Source: an uncultured Sediminicola sp. (GTDB taxonomy: Bacteria; Bacteroidota; Bacteroidia; Flavobacteriales; Flavobacteriaceae). Taken from it: a stretch of 8,771 nucleotides of DNA. The notes under the pieces are model-generated. The model was not told the origin of the DNA. It did not search any database and worked only from the letters and a program-made list of their open reading frames with translations. The stretch lies in contig CALHVB010000106.1 in the NCBI GenBank assembly GCA_938039345.1, positions 1 to 8,771 on the forward strand, read 5' to 3'. Below, piece after piece: positions 7,623 to 8,771 of this stretch; position 1 is the first letter of the stretch, and each line of letters starts with the position of its first letter. The position numbers and the translations under genes were made by a program.

Positions 7623-7660
7623 CGGGGAACAAAAATACACATATAAATTAACAGGGGAAA
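7623..7660 (-). promoter_or_regulatory. Candidate Bacteroidota-type promoter for pdhA-pdhC
   Basis: Read on the minus strand, TATTTTTG (plus 7630-7637) matches the Bacteroidota -7 consensus TAnnTTTG and sits about 40 bases upstream of the pdhA ATG, leaving a short leader. A clear TTG at the expected -33 spacing is missing; the region there is T-rich. This is the largest gap in the window (165 bases) and the only one with a full -7 match. Two GGGGAA-containing repeats flank the element (see findings). Placement is inferred from motif and position only. Confidence 0.4.
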
Positions 7661-7755
7661 AAATTAATGTAAAAGCTTTTAACACATTTCACAAATAGGA
7701 AGAAAAAATAATAAAACTTAAAAAATTTATGATTTATTTTACGATATTCCTGCAT

Positions 7756-8250
7756 TTAACCTAAAAATGATTTATTAAATGCTAATGGCAATATATCAGA
7801 AACAGATGTACACTTCATTACTTTACCATTTTCACCCATTAAAATTAACACTATAGGTTCTTTTTGTTGGTTTTCATACTCCAATAAAGATTGTCTACAA
7901 CTACCACATGGAGGAACCGGTGTTTCTACCTTATACTTTTTAGAAGACGCAGTTACTGCAATTTTCTTAATAGTAACACCCGGATATTTAGCTCCAGCAT
8001 AAAAAACAGCTACTCTTTCTGCACATAAACCAGACGGATACGCTGCATTTTCTTGATTACTCCCTATAACCACCTCTCCATTTTCTAATAAAATTGCTGC
8101 ACCTACATTAAAATTAGAATAAGGAGCATAGGCATCTTCTCTGGCTTTAACAGCATAATTTATAAGGTTTTCTTCATCAACCGATAGCTCTTTTCGGTTG
8201 TCATATACTGTTAATTCAAAACTAATTTTTTGTTTTTCCACAATCTTCAT
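7756..8250 (-). CDS. cdd: Cytidine deaminase
   Basis: A cytoplasmic zinc enzyme of pyrimidine salvage that hydrolyses cytidine and deoxycytidine to uridine and deoxyuridine plus ammonia. With the ATG at 8250 the product is 164 residues, close to the family norm for the small tetrameric form. Conserved pieces are AYAPYSNFNVGAA (40-52), substrate-binding Asn65 and Glu67 (GSNQENAAYPSG), the first zinc ligand and catalytic Glu in CAE (Cys76, Glu78), and PCGSCRQ (114-120) with zinc ligands Cys115 and Cys118. The three-Cys zinc site marks the tetrameric type. The frame is open to an ATG at 8274, adding MFILVDCK, but that start lies inside the porV terminator palindrome and adds residues not typical of the family, so I prefer 8250. 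No clear promoter fits in the 17 bases between hairpin and start, so expression may rely on read-through from porV or a promoter within the palindrome. Confidence 0.93.
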   Translation of the reverse strand: MKIVEKQKISFELTVYDNRKELSVDEENLINYAVKAREDAYAPYSNFNVGAAILLENGEVVIGSNQENAAYPSGLCAERVAVFYAGAKYPGVTIKKIAVTASSKKYKVETPVPPCGSCRQSLLEYENQQKEPIVLILMGENGKVMKCTSVSDILPLAFNKSFLG

Positions 8251-8267
8251 TTTACAATCAACCAAAA

Positions 8268-8301
8268 TAAACAAAACCTGCTCTAGAGCAGGTTTTGTTT
8301 A
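8268..8301 (-). terminator. Palindromic terminator between porV and cdd
   Basis: A perfect 34-base palindrome 18 bases past the porV stop. The GC-rich core is CCTGCTC paired with GAGCAGG, flanked by A-rich and T-rich arms (AAACAAAA and TTTTGTTT), so the minus-strand transcript forms a stable hairpin leading into U-rich sequence. The symmetry would let it act on either strand. It lies directly in front of the cdd start. Confidence 0.85.
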
Positions 8302-8319
8302 CTATTAAATATTTTTTTA

Positions 8320-8771
8320 TTAATCTTCATAATACTCTTCACCTAAACCAAAAGTAAGTGAAAAACGCAATGTATTTTCTAATGGGTTACTTATTTTTGA
8401 ACTCGAAAACAAATAAGATAAATCTACCTGTGCTGCTTTAAATTTAAAACCTGCTCCTAAAGAAAAGAATTTTCTAGACCCCTTTTCTTCACTTTCATTA
8501 AAATAACCTGTCCTTAGCATAAATGCATCTTGATATGTATATTCCGCACCTAAAGCCCATGTAAATTCCTTTAATTCCTCACTAAAACCATCAGGAGCAT
8601 CACCAAAAGACTCAAAAACTCCGCTTAAAAAACCTATATTATTATATTCATCTGCATCAAGATTATCTAATTCTCCATCTCCATTAAAATCACGTGGCGT
8701 AGGCACCAATAATTTATCAAACTCAGCAGTAATTGCTAAGACATTATCTTGATCTAAAATAAAATCAAATC
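8320..8771 (-). CDS. porV: Type IX secretion system outer-membrane protein PorV (LptO), C-terminal part
   Basis: The frame is open from the right edge to the TAA at 8320-8322, giving 149 visible residues; PorV proteins are about 380-400 residues, so more than half lies outside the window. PorV is a FadL-like outer-membrane beta-barrel that collects cargo from the type IX translocon and hands it to the PorU sortase. The visible part has AEFDKLLVPTP, then a polar loop, then FGDAPDGFSEELKEFTWALGAEY-like barrel strands, RTGYFNE, FSLGAGFKF, VDLSYLF and the C-terminal NPLENTLRFSLTFGLG, matching the PorV ending I recall from flavobacteria. Alternating hydrophobic and polar residues are typical of barrel strands. 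The loop contains an EF-hand-like DFNGDGELDNLD (plus 8656-8691). An internal TTG at 8709 should not be taken as the start. A strong terminator follows the stop. In flavobacteria porU usually lies just upstream. Confidence 0.88.
   Translation of the reverse strand, partial: FDFILDQDNVLAITAEFDKLLVPTPRDFNGDGELDNLDADEYNNIGFLSGVFESFGDAPDGFSEELKEFTWALGAEYTYQDAFMLRTGYFNESEEKGSRKFFSLGAGFKFKAAQVDLSYLFSSSKISNPLENTLRFSLTFGLGEEYYED

Noticed and set aside
7670..7681. Palindrome TAAAAGCTTTTA between cdd and pdhA
   Set aside because: Short, AT-rich and without a loop or a flanking GC stem, so too weak for a terminator and too common in such sequence to call an operator.
8320..8709. Separate small gene starting at the TTG at 8709
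   Set aside because: The frame stays open to the window edge with PorV-like sequence upstream of the TTG, so this is the end of porV, not an independent gene.

Overview
The window is an AT-rich stretch of what looks like a Flavobacteriaceae (Bacteroidota) chromosome. This rests on the AT-rich, A-run-preceded start codons without clear Shine-Dalgarno sequences, a PorV protein of the type IX secretion system (specific to Bacteroidota), a TAnnTTTG-type promoter candidate, and the order porV - cdd - pdhA - pdhC, which I recall from flavobacterial genomes. I cannot assign a genus. Every gene is on the minus strand, so transcription runs from high to low coordinates. Coding density is high and no gap between genes exceeds about 170 bases. 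I see no tRNA, rRNA, CRISPR array, insertion sequence or sign of recent transfer.

In transcription order: (1) the C-terminal part of porV enters from the right edge (8771-8320) and ends at a strong palindromic terminator. (2) cdd, cytidine deaminase (pyrimidine salvage), follows with its likely start only 17 bases past that palindrome. (3) A 165-base gap holds a candidate promoter for pdhA-pdhC, encoding the E1 alpha and E2 subunits of pyruvate dehydrogenase. The genes are 4 bases apart and closed by a second strong terminator. E1 beta and E3 are not in the window. (4) A tightly packed cluster follows: an M28-family metallopeptidase lipoprotein, a short-chain dehydrogenase and a SprT-like zinc-metalloprotease-fold protein, joined by a 1-base overlap and a 0-base junction. 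(5) After 65 bases comes a mannose-1-phosphate guanylyltransferase (GDP-mannose synthesis), and 3 bases later a multi-pass DUF389 membrane protein that runs off the left edge.

The content is mainly conserved housekeeping and envelope genes. I do not see an undescribed defence, mobile or biosynthetic system. Points that merit a second look are a DUF389 protein with a long soluble tail coupled to the GDP-mannose gene, a SprT-like protein lacking the usual zinc-ribbon cysteines, an EF-hand-like loop in PorV, a Glu at a usually Asp zinc-ligand position in the peptidase, and paired GGGGAA repeats around the candidate pdh promoter.
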